Origin: Micrasema longulum
Taxonomy: Eukaryota > Arthropoda > Insecta > Trichoptera > Brachycentridae
Reading direction: 5' to 3'
Assembly (NCBI GenBank): GCA_022494885.1
Contig: JAGVSM010000856.1
Coordinates: forward strand, 44,166-108,165
DNA length: 64,000 nucleotides
Of this stretch, positions 21,056-30,607 are shown one piece after another; the first letter of the stretch is position 1; each line of letters begins with the position of its first letter. Both the position numbers and the translations under genes were made by a program. The notes under the pieces were generated by a model. It was not told where the DNA came from and did not search any database. It worked only from the letters and a program-made list of their open reading frames with translations.

Positions 21056-21345
21056 TATTTATTATTTATTTATTTTACAGAAACAAACAGTCAACAATGA
21101 AATAATAACATTAAAAAATACGGGTTTTAAACCAGTTTTTTAGATAGATCAGCTAAGTTTCTCAATAAAAAGTATACATATTAAATTAAGGGAACAATAA
21201 AAGGGTGTGTTTATGTGTATTTGTATGGGAGTAAATGTAGAGGAGTATATGTGTGTATTTGTGTGGGATTAAGTGTTCATCATTAAATAGCAAGTGGGAT
21301 CGTATCGCAGCCAGAAAGAATGAGTCTTAATTTATTTTAAAATAT
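21056..21345 (-). mobile_element. Probable LINE 3' UTR
   Basis: TATTTATTATTTATTTATTT at 21057-21076 reads as an AAAT tail on the minus strand, followed inward by about 270 bp without coding sequence. The orientation and tail resemble the other LINE ends, but no RT or hairpin supports it. Confidence 0.4.
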
Positions 21346-22197
21346 ATTAACCTTAATCCCGAATCTGACGGTGCATAAGCCACTCACTGCACTGGAAAAA
21401 TACATGCAGTGTTGGTGAGTTTTTCCTGAATCAACAGTAAACAAACTGAATAACTTCCAACGAAATATATCGACCAGCTCTTCGCAAGAAATAAAAGAAC
21501 AATGATTGATGTTGGTGAGTAGAAACCATTCCTCCTTTGTTCACATTATTATGAAATATTAGGTAGGTACTCATGCAAATCGGCGTTCCTGGTAATTGCA
21601 ACATCGCAATGTACACTGCAGTATGTGCACTGTGCCTTTATACCTACTTCTACGTCCCACGCGAACAATAAATAGTATAAAATATGTATCAATTCATACA
21701 ATGTTCACAAGCGCGAGTAACAAAATATTTTTTCTATGATGCAGAACTGCGCAGTGGTCCGCTCGCTTGGAAGAATTTTTAGTTTAAATTTGAGAAAAAA
21801 TAATATAGCCTTCCTATGAGTATAAGAAATTGTATGTTAAGATCTGAATTGTTGCAGCAGAGAGGGAAAATATTTTTGAGAAGGAGAAAGGGACGTCTAG
21901 GCAGTCTAGGGCTAATGACCTGTCATTGCTGGTTTAAGTGGCCACTTTACAAACTGTGTAACATTCCAAAGACATTCCAAAATATCATACTAGAGATATT
22001 TCTTAAAATATACAAAGTTTATGGAAGATCATTATTAGAGTATGGAGTCCCTACTTTACTAAAGACATCGAGCTATTGGAAAAAGTCCAAAGATGTGCTA
22101 AAAAAATCCTCAAGTTACTCAAAAAGATGCCTTACCACGGTATATTAAGAGCACTAGAACTCACATCATTGGAAGAACGACGGAAGAGAGGGGACTT

Positions 22198-22829
22198 GAT
22201 TTTTTTAAAATATGTTTTTTATATTGGAGTTGCATTATTTTTTACCTTACTTATAATATACAAGGTTTTATCTTTCAAAAAAATGATTTTTTTGCTATTA
22301 TATTACTTTATTTTAGCTAAACTGTTGGGATCAGGAAGGATATTCTAATGTGGGCCAATCAGGTACTTCTCAGCATCTGCTCATGTGGAGAGGAAACTAC
22401 CTTAAACTCTTCAGGAGAAGACGGCCTGTTGACAGTTGTCAACAGGCCTTCCGTTCCACTAGAAGAGTGTTCGGCATTTTGTTCCCTACTTTGGTTTATT
22501 TTACCAATTGCCTGCACTATATTGATCATGTGTGATACTACCTCTCGTGTGAGTTCTTTTTTACCTATCACCGATGGGATGTCGCAAAGATCTTCACCCA
22601 GACTTCTGCATCGCGCCTTCAGCTGTTGTCTTTAAAAGCTGAAAAAAGGGCAATGCATTAACAGGGGAAGGACATCTTGAGGAGTTTCATCGTCGCATAG
22701 GCAGCTGTTTATCTCGGAGAGCTTGAAGCGATGCAGATAGCTCATGAACCCACCGTGACCCGTGAGAATCTGGAAGAGCTCGTAGCCAGCTTTCTGCATT
22801 CTCCTGAAATCAAAGGCATGGAAAATTGT
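22198..22829 (-). mobile_element. Nested LINE with 11-bp target duplication (RNase H/zinc-knuckle end)
   Basis: Flanked by AGAGGGGACTT (22187-22197 and 22830-22840). On the minus strand it encodes ELFQILTGHGGFMSYLHRFK, then INSCLCDDETPQDVLPLLMH and CPFFSF. This is the classical TGHG...C.C...H...C zinc-knuckle region after the RT/RNase H of R1/I-type LINEs. EVVSHMINIVQAIGKINQ follows at 22359-22571. An A-rich 3' end lies at 22200-22215. It is 5'-truncated. The frame stays partly open, so it is younger than its host. Confidence 0.88.
22632..22829 (-). pseudogene. C-terminal zinc-knuckle segment of R1/I-type retrotransposon
   Basis: The minus-strand piece shows LTGHGGFMSYLHRF followed by C-L-C and H-x4-C spacing (INSCLCDDETPQDVLPLLMH). 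That is the CCHC-like pattern found after the RNase H domain in R1, LOA and I clade elements. Residues upstream of the insertion border belong to the host LINE antisense and should be ignored. Confidence 0.82.
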
Positions 22830-23540
22830 AGAGGGGACTTTATTGAAATTTATAAGGTACTCAATAATTACTATGACTGCCCCCTGCATGAGATGTATTT
22901 ATTAAATCCTAACACGAATTTACGGGGTCATAACTGGAAGCTCTATCGTCCCCAATTCGACCTCAATACTAAGAAAAACTTTATTTCCATCAAGGTAGTT
23001 TCAGACTGGAATAAATTTCCAAGTTTAATTGTCCATTCCATTTCGGTTAACCAGTTAAAAAACCGTTTGGATGCTTTTTTGAAGGAAGAAAAACTTGGAA
23101 AAAAACAGTACACGAGATATAGACGCATCAGCAAAGGCCGCCTGCATATAATGAATAATAATCATAATATTAATTCACTATTCTGCCTATGTTTAAACAT
23201 CTACATTTCGTCTCTCTTCTCTCTCTCCTCTTCCACCGGTTGACAGATAAATTGACTGTTTATACTTAGGTTTCTCTGACGGTGATAGGGGCATTAAAAG
23301 CAGGAAATGTAAATTCCAAAAAAATACGTTATTTTTTGTAAACAAAGGAGATTTTGAAAAAAAAAACCTTTCATTACAGCTAAAAAAATTTTTTTTTTGC
23401 AATGTACGGATCTGAAAAGAGGCCTCAAGACCTTTAAAACAGATCCGGGGAAGTGGGTGGGGCTAATATTTTGACTTTTTTTAAAAAGAGCTTTTTGATG
23501 TGGGTGAGATTCATCTGGCTGAATTAATTTGCTGTAAAGT

Positions 23541-24078
23541 AAGGCGAATGTATTAACCGAGTAATTTGTTGTAACTTTTTTGTTGTAACTTGTAACTGAT
23601 TTGTAAAAAAGGGTCACAACTTATGTTACACCCAATACATTTTAGAATTTCGGCACACTAAAACTTTATCGGTGGGTTAAGAAATCAATCTTCCTAGAAT
23701 TCCATATTGCACTCGTAAAAGTATTGACAGTCGCATCGGTGTTTTGAGAAACACAATATACAAAGTGCCTACCTCCGTATAATCTATATAATACAAATAT
23801 ACATCATGTACATATTTATCTACGATATTCCGTATTTCGTTTCCCCAGCACCTGACAGCCAAAGCGTACAAACAACCTCCAGGGATAATGGATAACGGAT
23901 CCAAAAAGGTTTCGGCAGACAAAACTTTTCAAATGATAGCAAAAAAGGAACTGCCACAAAGTATTTCTAGAAAGATTTCGATGTATGAACCTATTATTGT
24001 GTACATTGTATGATGGATGACGTAAAAGGGTCAATCAATTCCAAGTTATTGCAGCCAACATCCCTATTATTATTCTAT
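23541..24078. other. No gene recognised
   Basis: Contains 81- and 72-codon minus-strand frames (23677-23922, 23816-24034) that overlap each other and lack recognisable domains. A TTTCCCCAG acceptor-like site at about 23843 is probably chance. Confidence 0.35.
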
Positions 24079-24079
24079 T

Positions 24080-24235
24080 AATGTACTTTATCATCGTCGT
24101 CATCATTCCCTTTTCGCACCCAGTGGTGAATAGGGCACTGCATTGGTTCACTAACGCAGCGTACCTTGATCATTTTTTTGTAACATGAAATAAAATTATC
24201 AGTCTTACATATTATGTGTACTTACCGCTTGAAAA
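24080..24235 (-). mobile_element. SINE-1, 3' half
   Basis: Starts with ATCATCGTCGTCATCATT (minus-strand tail of GAT/GAC repeats). It carries the core CCCAGTGGTGAATAGGGCAC, GCATTGGTTCAC and GCAGCGTACCTTGATCATTT. The tRNA-like head is missing. Confidence 0.72.
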
Positions 24236-24409
24236 CCCAGAATTAAAGAAATAACCTCTTTTAAAAACATAGTTTATTAATTATTCTAGGTGTACCTCGT
24301 CATATTAAGTAAAACAGAAATAAAATAAAAAAACATATACATTTATGTGACTGTGGGAAAAGATAAAAAATTAAGAAAACATATCCAACACTAAAGTTTG
24401 TTGTTGTTG

Positions 24410-24845
24410 TTGTATAATTTCATTAATATGTTTCTTTTTTGGGTGATACCGTGTGTCTTGGATTTGTTTCGGCTACCATTGCAGGAGCCATATTCAGGGT
24501 AAACTGAGAAAAAAAAAGTGTGTGTTTAAGTATTAGTAATTTACACAGTAGGCACATTTTTATTCGATGTTGTAGTATGTAGTGTAGGGAACCATGTTGA
24601 GTTTAATTTAAGCCCGTCGTCATGGTTTATGTTATTTGGGTGTCTGTGCATTTCAATTGCCTCTTTTATTATTCGTGCACTGTAATTACTAGGTTTATGC
24701 AAAATTTTCGGTTTAGATGCGAAAAAATGTCCGGTGTCCATAAAATGTTCCGCTATTTCAGATTTGTCAGGATGCCCAAGTTTACACGCTCTTTTGTGTT
24801 CGTCAATTCTTTTTTTTGCTGTGCGCCCTGTATTAAATTACATTA
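24410..24845 (-). mobile_element. Penelope-like element PLE-2, 3' part
   Basis: Minus-strand GIY-YIG C-terminal coding region (24541-24845), followed by a 3' region with a hammerhead-like core at 24465-24499. That core reads CCCTGAATATGGCTCC, a loop, then GGTAGCCGAAAC. A close relative of the 3' region is at 61500-61600. Confidence 0.8.
24541..24845 (-). pseudogene. PLE GIY-YIG domain, C-terminal part
   Basis: The minus strand reads NTGRTAKKRIDEHKRACKLG, HPDKSEIAEHFMDTGHFF, IIKEAIEMHRHPNNINHDDG and LKLNSTWFPTLH. It matches the frame at 33686-34036 block by block (R..EH, K-S-x-x-AEH...TGH, KEAIE..., HP-NIN-DDG). The GIY box itself lies beyond the truncation at about 24845. An eight-T run breaks the frame near 24812. 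Confidence 0.84.
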
Positions 24846-25034
24846 CTGACGAAATTTTAACCCAATTGGAATATTTAGCCCAATTGGAGTTTGAATGAAC
24901 AAATATTTTCTGATATTATTAACCCTTACGCTGCTACGCAGTTTTTCAAGAATCTAATCAGAAATCTTATTATTAATGCATTTTAAAAATATTTTATCGA
25001 ATACGTTGTTTTCCAAACACACTACTGTTTTAAA

Positions 25035-25175
25035 AATTAATAGAAATTCCAAGAAAAATCTTCCATTTCATAAATATCTAATCCAAGCCCAGTGGAGTGA
25101 GCAAGATAGATAATTCGTGCCGCAAATAGACAATTTTCGAACAGCGGTTGTAAACTCTTTCTTAATGAAAAATAA
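25035..25175. repeat. Diverged direct repeat, copy 1 (pair of 25838-25960)
   Basis: AAGAAAAATCTTCCATTTCA .. GAGTGAGCAAGATAGATAAT .. GCCG is repeated about 800 bp downstream. The two flank a 386-bp family unit at 25361-25721. They might be ends of one larger element or two copies of a repeat. Confidence 0.5.
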
Positions 25176-25360
25176 AAACAAACAAAACTGATCTCGTACA
25201 GCAATCTCAAGGCGCATTGTTTGAATAGTTATTATTGAAACGAAATAATAATGATAGTTTTTTGCTTATTGGGGCAAAGTGCTCTGTTATATATTATCAA
25301 ACCTACCACTTCCATCAATGCATGCTAAACAAAAATTGTGTAAAATATATCTTGAAATTA

Positions 25361-25722
25361 GTTGCAACAGAGAGGGAAAACATTTTTGCCAAGGGAATAT
25401 GGAAGTCTAGGCATTTACAGGACTTATGATCTGTCATTGGCTGGTTTAAATGACCACTTTACACACTACAAAATATTCACTATTTTAGGGGTATGTTTAC
25501 ACATCCACATTCATGACTATTTTTGCATTACCTCAACTCTTCCATCTGTTGACTTTTGCAAACTAAAAGAGCTGAAACATTTATTGATGTCGGTGAGTTT
25601 CACCTGGATAAATTATTTCACCTAGGTAATGCCTAAAAATACTTTAAATTTTTTATGCAAGTTATTTTAATCAACAATATTTTGAGTATGTCCAAATGTT
25701 TGCAGGGAGTTATTTAAATTGA
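25361..25722 (+). repeat. 386-bp family unit, near complete single copy
   Basis: Runs from the head GTTGCAACAGAGAGGGAAAA through TATGGAAGTCTAGGCATTTA, GGCTGGTTTAAATGACCACT, TTCCATCTGTTGACTTTTGC and TTTCACCTAGGTAATGCC. It ends at TGAGTATGTCCAAATGTTTG and GGAGTTATTTAAATT. This is the simplest copy for defining the unit. It contains no coding sequence and no terminal inverted repeats. Confidence 0.85.
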
Positions 25723-25837
25723 AACTTAAAAGTAACCGGTAAATGTACTAAGAAGTGATATTATTTCTTGGTAGATGTTATAATATAATTTTAATTTTTA
25801 AAAATAATGTTTTTGTACAACTGTCTCACAAATTGAT

Positions 25838-25960
25838 ATCTCTTCTAAGAAAAATATTCCGTTTCACTAATAGCTAGTTCACGCATAATGGATTGAGCGA
25901 GATAGACAACAGTTGCCGAAATTACTCGGAGGCTTAGCAGCTAAACTTATTCCGAAAGTC
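25838..25960. repeat. Diverged direct repeat, copy 2
   Basis: Pairs with 25035-25175 (AAGAAAAATATTCCGTTTCA .. GATTGAGCGAGATAGACAAC .. GCCG). Directly downstream, 25990-26105 reads in part as an acidic stretch (SYEEHEIEEAFSKVFLDQY), too short to name. Confidence 0.5.
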
Positions 25961-26719
25961 AATTAGACAATAACGATCATTTTTTAAGTGATAGTGATAA
26001 TAATTTATAATATGACTCTTACGAAGAGCACGAAATCGAAGAAGCATTTTCTAAAGTATTTTTGGATCAATATCGAGCTGATATACCTCATTTACGTTTT
26101 GTTTGTAGAATAGAGTTTGTATAGTAATAATTACGTTTTGTTAGTAGAGTAATAATTACTACCTAATGAACAGCTAAAACATTTTATTTCGCATTGCTGT
26201 GGGCACCCATTATAATAAATGAACAAATGATTTTTTTAATATTCAAACGTCCTAATTGACAATCATTAGGTTCCATGGTGAATTATTTTTATGTTTTATG
26301 GCTCTTTACTTATTTGTTTATATTCTTAATTACGGGGTTTTCCGGTGATATAGGGACCTCACTAGATAAGAGTTATTATATTAAAAGTAAAGTATTTAAT
26401 TAGTTATTCAGTACGGAAGTACATCAATATTTTCTTAATTATTGGATCAGGTTTAATCGCGGGAAAAACACCGAATGCAATTATTTTCTTCAAATATCAT
26501 ATAAGTGATTAAAAAACTAACTATAACAATTATTTATTTTTCATTTGACTGTTTTTGCAATGTAAAAAAGTTCACTGTTTCAGGTCCCGACTAGCTAGAA
26601 ATTTCCTGTGTTTAGTCGTTTCTCTTTTCTTAAAAGCACTGCGAATTTAAACATCATAAGTAAATTTATAATGAGGATGTTTAGTGGTTTAAAAAAAAAT
26701 TGTTATTAGACAAAGCTTT

Positions 26720-27015
26720 TTTAATTTTTATGTATCGTATTATCAGCGCTACGATCTTTTAAATTTTTTGTATTTCTGACATTAACCCGCGTGTGACGTC
26801 GCAAGTTCTCGACGATTAGCAAACCGGAAATCTTCCACAATCCTCTTATCATTGGTTGATTCATATGAACAAGTGACGTCATTCAAAGTAGTTCGTTTTT
26901 ATTTAAATATTTTTTATTCATTTCAAGAAACTTTGCTGTACAATTTAATGCTCAAATTTTAACCGCGCGTAAGAAAACATTTTTTGTGTTAAATTTTCCG
27001 TAGGGCTGAAATAGT
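26720..27015 (+). repeat. Dispersed ~300-bp repeat, copy 1
   Basis: Collinear with 56445-56775 and, for the first 95 bp, with 53388-53480. Shared blocks are ATGTATCGTATTATCAGCGC, GCGTGTGACGTC, CAAGAAACTTTGC and TACAATTTAATGCTC, then ACCGCGCG. It is non-coding. A SINE-2 piece follows two of the copies at a similar distance, so both may belong to one larger element. Confidence 0.75.
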
Positions 27016-27384
27016 TACGAAACTAAATGATAACCCGTCGAATAAGTAATTTGTATGTTTTGAAAATGTTTTATACCACTGACGGTTAAGTGCAACAAGC
27101 AGTTCCCGAATTTATTTACCCTTTTGGGGATTATGACGTCAGCATCAGTCTAGTTGGAACTTTATGATAGGGATTAACAACAACGATATATCGTTGTTTA
27201 GCAGTATAAGGGTTAAACAAGGAGTACCTACTAGTGTACTCAAAAGTGGAAATAAAAAAGGTTGACTGTTTGGTCGGAGTGGCAAGCGTTTTGAGGCGTG
27301 TTTTGGGCGCAATGAATTCAAACATAAGGTAACAAGTGTAGTGTTTATAGTGACCGCGCCCGCGCCAATAAATGAATTGAATTC

Positions 27385-27562
27385 AACAAGAAGAAAACAA
27401 GATTTTATTGGAAAATCAATATGATTTCCGAGAACAGTCCCTGGACTCATTTCAAATCAAGTAAATAAGAACAAAAATATCTAGCTGTGTTTTTGTATCT
27501 GAAAAAGGCATTTGACACCATCTTCCACAATTTTTTGTTCAACAAACTACAAACCGTGTGAA
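27385..27562 (+). pseudogene. RT motif A fragment of a LINE
   Basis: The plus strand reads LLENQYDFREQS and, after a break, LAVFLYLKKAFDTIFHNFLF then NKLQTV. These are RT motif 2a/A of CR1/L2-type proteins (QYGFR..., then FLDLKKAFDTVDH). The first catalytic aspartate is replaced by tyrosine (LYLKKAFD), so this piece is dead. It is cut off about 80 bp later. Confidence 0.77.
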
Positions 27563-27699
27563 TAAACAACACCGAATTATTATTTTTTTCATCAATAAGA
27601 AAAAGTATATATTTGCTTTCTCGCGATTTACGCAAGCATCTCAATTTTGGGGGCATTTTCAAGAAAAAAAAGAATTGTAATAAACTCACTATTAAAAAA

Positions 27700-27800
27700 T
27701 GAAAATCGATTTGTGGTAGAGTGGGATTCGAACTTGAGACCTCTGATCCGTGAGTCCTCAACACTAGCCAAAGAGCCTTGGCTCCTTGGGATAAGATGAT
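27700..27800 (-). mobile_element. SINE-2 tRNA-like head
   Basis: The minus strand contains AAGTTCGAATCCCACTCTAC (box B) preceded by GACTCACGGATCAGAGGTCT. It is very similar to 10583-10660 and 56965-57045. The A box region (GGCTCTTTGGCTAGTG) is recognisable but diverged. Confidence 0.75.
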
Positions 27801-28027
27801 ACATAAGCGAAAGAACATAAATAAGAATAAAAAACGCGCTGAGTAATCTTCTAACAATAACTTATGGAGTTCTTTAGGATAGTGCATTGGGACCGATTTC
27901 ATTCAATTTAGTATATACTAAAGATTTCCAAGTGAGGAATACTGTATTTCCAAATCACATGTATTTTTAAAACAACGAAAATACTCGTACTTTCTTGATT
28001 GATTTGGTGTTTATTTTGTAGAACTCC

Positions 28028-28275
28028 ATATTTAAACTTATAATACAATAAATCAAACATTGATTTGAGTCTACTGAACAATTTATTTTATTTTTGCAAA
28101 TATAAAAACAAAAATTTCGTCACAACTTTTTTATTGTGACATTCGTTTGAAAATGCTCTAACAAGGCGAAACAATTGTCACCAAATTTTTGTTTTTATAT
28201 TTGTAAAAATAAAATAAAGTGTTCAGTAGATTCAAATCAGTGTTTGATTTCTTATATTTTAAGTATAAATATTAA
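28028..28275. repeat. Long inverted repeat (arms ~96 bp, 53-bp spacer)
   Basis: The left arm 28028-28123 and right arm 28177-28275 are reverse complements with few mismatches (TTTGATTT...CTACTGAACA, TTTATTTTATTTTT, AAATATAAAAACAAAAATTT). The spacer adds GTCAC-type pairing. The right arm continues into the dispersed repeat at 28262-28505. Transcribed, it would fold into a long stem. Confidence 0.82.
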
Positions 28276-28505
28276 AATAATGCCTTGTCTAACATATGTT
28301 TTTTCCAAAGCTCCAAAACTATTCAATGCATTCCATAAGGATTCATTTTTTTTTTTTTTACTATGTATAAAAAAAGAAGATTTCAATGGTCTTTTTTAAA
28401 AATGTATAGTGTATACTATACGTGAGCATATTTTCATTTTTATTTAAAAACATTTCTGTTTTAATATAAGCTCTTTTTAATTTTGTATCTATTGAATTCG
28501 TTTGA
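28262..28505 (-). repeat. Dispersed ~230-bp repeat, copy 2 (pair of 3332-3562)
   Basis: The reverse complement lines up with 3332-3562, including the palindrome GTATAGTGTATACTATAC at about 28404-28421 and the AAGAGCT..TATTAAAAC block. A T-run at 28348-28360 marks a slip point. Confidence 0.7.
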
Positions 28506-28559
28506 ATAATTTTTTAAGATTTTTTTTGCGTTTTTCTGCAATATTTTATAATATTTTAT

Positions 28560-29325
28560 GTGGCAAAATTATTATCCAACTGATGCTCTCCTCAATGAAT
28601 AAAAACAAATTTGAACACGGCTATCTTACAAGATTTATATCTGTTGATGATCTTGTAGTCCCAAATAAATATAGACAGCGTACGCTGGATTATATTGTTC
28701 CAAAAATATTTAGTGTACTGCCTCTTGACTTAAAAACATGTCATAATAAAAAATAAAAAATGTTTTTATTACGAAAGCGGTTGGAAGACAGAAAGTTTCC
28801 ATACTGATTTACTATTTATGTACAACTTTCACTTAAGAAACTCTTTATTTTTATATCTCGTTAAATACATTTTTACTATTTTGTTTTTAAGCTTTTCTTT
28901 TCTTATTTTATTTATATATCTACTTAAGATCTTAATTTAAATAGGTAGTTTGAATTTTTGTTTTGCGGATAAAAATTTCAATTTTTTATTTATTTTTTAT
29001 CTGGTTTTGGTTGCATTTATGAGCACACAATGTATATTTTTTTTCTAAAGTTTAAAATATATTTGAGTATTTGTTTATTCTCTTATTTAATTGTATTATT
29101 TTCAGTTTTTCTATTTAAAAAATATATATTTTAAACGATTTTATTTGGTTTTGTTGAGATTTTTTCATTTTCATACTATTTTTACTTTTTCAAAGAATCA
29201 AAAACAAAATAAGTAAATGTTAATTTTGTATGTGTGTACAATATTATGTCTGTACTCTTTAATTTGAATCTTAATAAAAACTAATGTCTAAGCCCCCTAT
29301 GACAAACTATTATTTCATTTATTAT
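28560..29325 (+). mobile_element. LINE-D, C-terminal scrap plus 3' UTR
   Basis: 28590-28756 reads FEHGYLTRFISVDDLVVPNK then RTLDYIVPKIFSVLPLDLKT, resembling a LINE RT C-terminus (P-IF..LP..LK). The following 3' UTR (28915-29325) is shared with 50105-50450. Shared blocks are TTACATTTATGAGCACACA, TTTAATTGTATTATTTTC and a terminal AAACTAATGTCTAAGCCCCC then TATGACAAACTATTATT. The RT palm is missing. Confidence 0.65.
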
Positions 29326-29389
29326 TCATATTTAAATCATTAACTTTGTGGTCAAACATTTTACTAGATGTTATTAAATATTTGTATAT

Positions 29390-29470
29390 AACCACTTTCC
29401 GACTTTTCTATGTCTACCGGTTTCGAGACGTACCCGTCTCTTCGTCAGGACACCGATTAAATCAACATAG
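29390..29470 (-). mobile_element. PLE-3 terminus with a well-formed hammerhead-like core
   Basis: The minus strand of 29416-29451 reads GTCCTGACGAAGAGACG, a GGTA loop, then CGTCTCGAAACCGGT. This gives CUGANGA, a perfect 6-bp stem II, and GAAAC, the conserved core of a hammerhead ribozyme. PLE terminal repeats are known to carry such motifs. No coding region of this PLE is recognisable next to it. Confidence 0.65.
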
Positions 29471-29889
29471 GGAATGGCTTTAATTAAGCATAATTTAATT
29501 CAAAGATGATAATATTTCAAATCTAACTGCTGAAAACATGAAAAAAACATTGGGTATCGCTCTGGCGAAACGTGCACCCACACCAACTTCCCGAGAGCTA
29601 CTAAGTAGCTAGTACTGGACTACGCGACTGGACATGTAGTGGACGTGTAACGCCAGGTGTTATTGGTATACTGTGAGTATACTTTTGATGACATTTTGTA
29701 TTTATCCCCGATTTGAGATGAAGATCCATAATTGGATTGTATCGAGGGGTAGAGACCACTGTATGAGATTGCTTCGGGAATAAATATATGACATCGCTGC
29801 TGTCTTCATTATTATCCATATACTTATATGTGTATATCATCACTGTCATACGTATTATTATATAACTTTTCTGCATTCCATTTTTCGAC

Positions 29890-30115
29890 ATGTATAAAGT
29901 TTTTTTTTTTTTCTGTTATTATTTTTTATATTTTTCTTTATTATTTTGAATATTGTTTTGATTATTTTGTATATTGTTTTAACATGTTAATAAATATTTT
30001 TGTTTTATATATCGAAGAGTCCCGACTTAACACGGAATTTCCTAACAAGTCGGGACATAAAAAACATATAATTGTGTCTATGATAAAATTGTGTATTTTG
30101 TGCATTAAATAAAAA
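29890..30115 (-). repeat. Dispersed hairpin repeat, copy 3
   Basis: Opposite-strand copy of 355-565. The hairpin arms GTCCCGACTT / AAGTCGGGAC lie at 30019-30056 and are perfect here. The flank TAATAACAGAAAAA and CAATATACAAAATAATC blocks match the other copies. Confidence 0.8.
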
Positions 30116-30599
30116 AAAGTTATTAGACGCAATGTGTACTAGCTACACATCACCGAGGAGGGAGGGTTAAGTGCACACTTTAATAGGAGAAGTTCGATAC
30201 CAAAAAAATAGACGTGTTTAAAAAATTTAATAAGAAAAACATTGAACACCTTTTTAAAAAATAGTTTTTCGTTTGATAATAATTTTGAGGTCTGGCATAT
30301 TATTACATTAGTCTTACTAATAGACAAAATAATTCAGTCTAATTACTAGTATTTTGTTTCATTGAACTGTCAATGAACTACGATTTTTAGCCGAAGGACT
30401 GTAAATTATCTATTTGGATTGTCGTACTTAATCCAGCGGCGCGCGGCAGCTTAAAAAAATTTACGTGAGGTGGATTTTTTATTTTTTATTTTTGTATTTA
30501 TGATTTTTTTTCGTATAATTACACAGGATTACAGTACATGCGAATAATATACCAATAACAAAATAATGAAAGAAAAATATCCCACATAAGCATAGCCAG
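30116..30599. other. No gene recognised
   Basis: AT-rich with one GC cluster (GGCGCGCGGCAGC at about 30437-30449). Nothing supported. Confidence 0.4.
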
Positions 30600-30607
30600 T
30601 GCTTAGA

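Larger units (their letters stand above)
21990..23165 (+). pseudogene. CR1/Jockey-type LINE C-terminus, split by a second LINE
   Basis: The plus-strand coding remnant begins YKVYGRSLLEYGVPTLL and KDIELLEKVQRCAKKILKL (frameshift near 22070), then LRALELTSLEERRKRGDL to 22197. After the insert it resumes DFIEIYKVLNNYYDCPLHEM at about 22840. It then ends KLYRPQFDLNTKKNF, VVSDWNKFP and VNQLKNRLDAFLKEE. Joined at the duplicated AGAGGGGACTT it forms one ordinary post-RT domain. The RT palm is missing. Confidence 0.87.
21856..23540 (+). repeat. 386-bp family unit split by a LINE
   Basis: The left part (21856-21985: GCAGCAGAGAGGGAAAATAT through GTGTAACATTC) and the right part lie either side of a LINE. 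The right part includes 23180-23215 (TATTCTGCCTATGTTTAAAC) and, after a gap, 23495-23530 (GATGTGGGTGAGATTCATCT). The LINE therefore landed in an existing unit. The right part is heavily diverged. Confidence 0.65.

Noticed and set aside
25990..26105. piggyBac transposase N-terminus (acidic stretch)
   Set aside because: Acidic residues are suggestive, but no conserved piggyBac motif or TTAA-flanked ends were seen.
27145..27450. 101-codon minus-strand frame
   Set aside because: No recognisable motif, overlaps another frame and lies between a dispersed repeat and an RT scrap.
29601..29891. 96-codon minus-strand frame near a PLE terminus
   Set aside because: I looked for a GIY-YIG or RT motif and found none; composition is ordinary non-coding.
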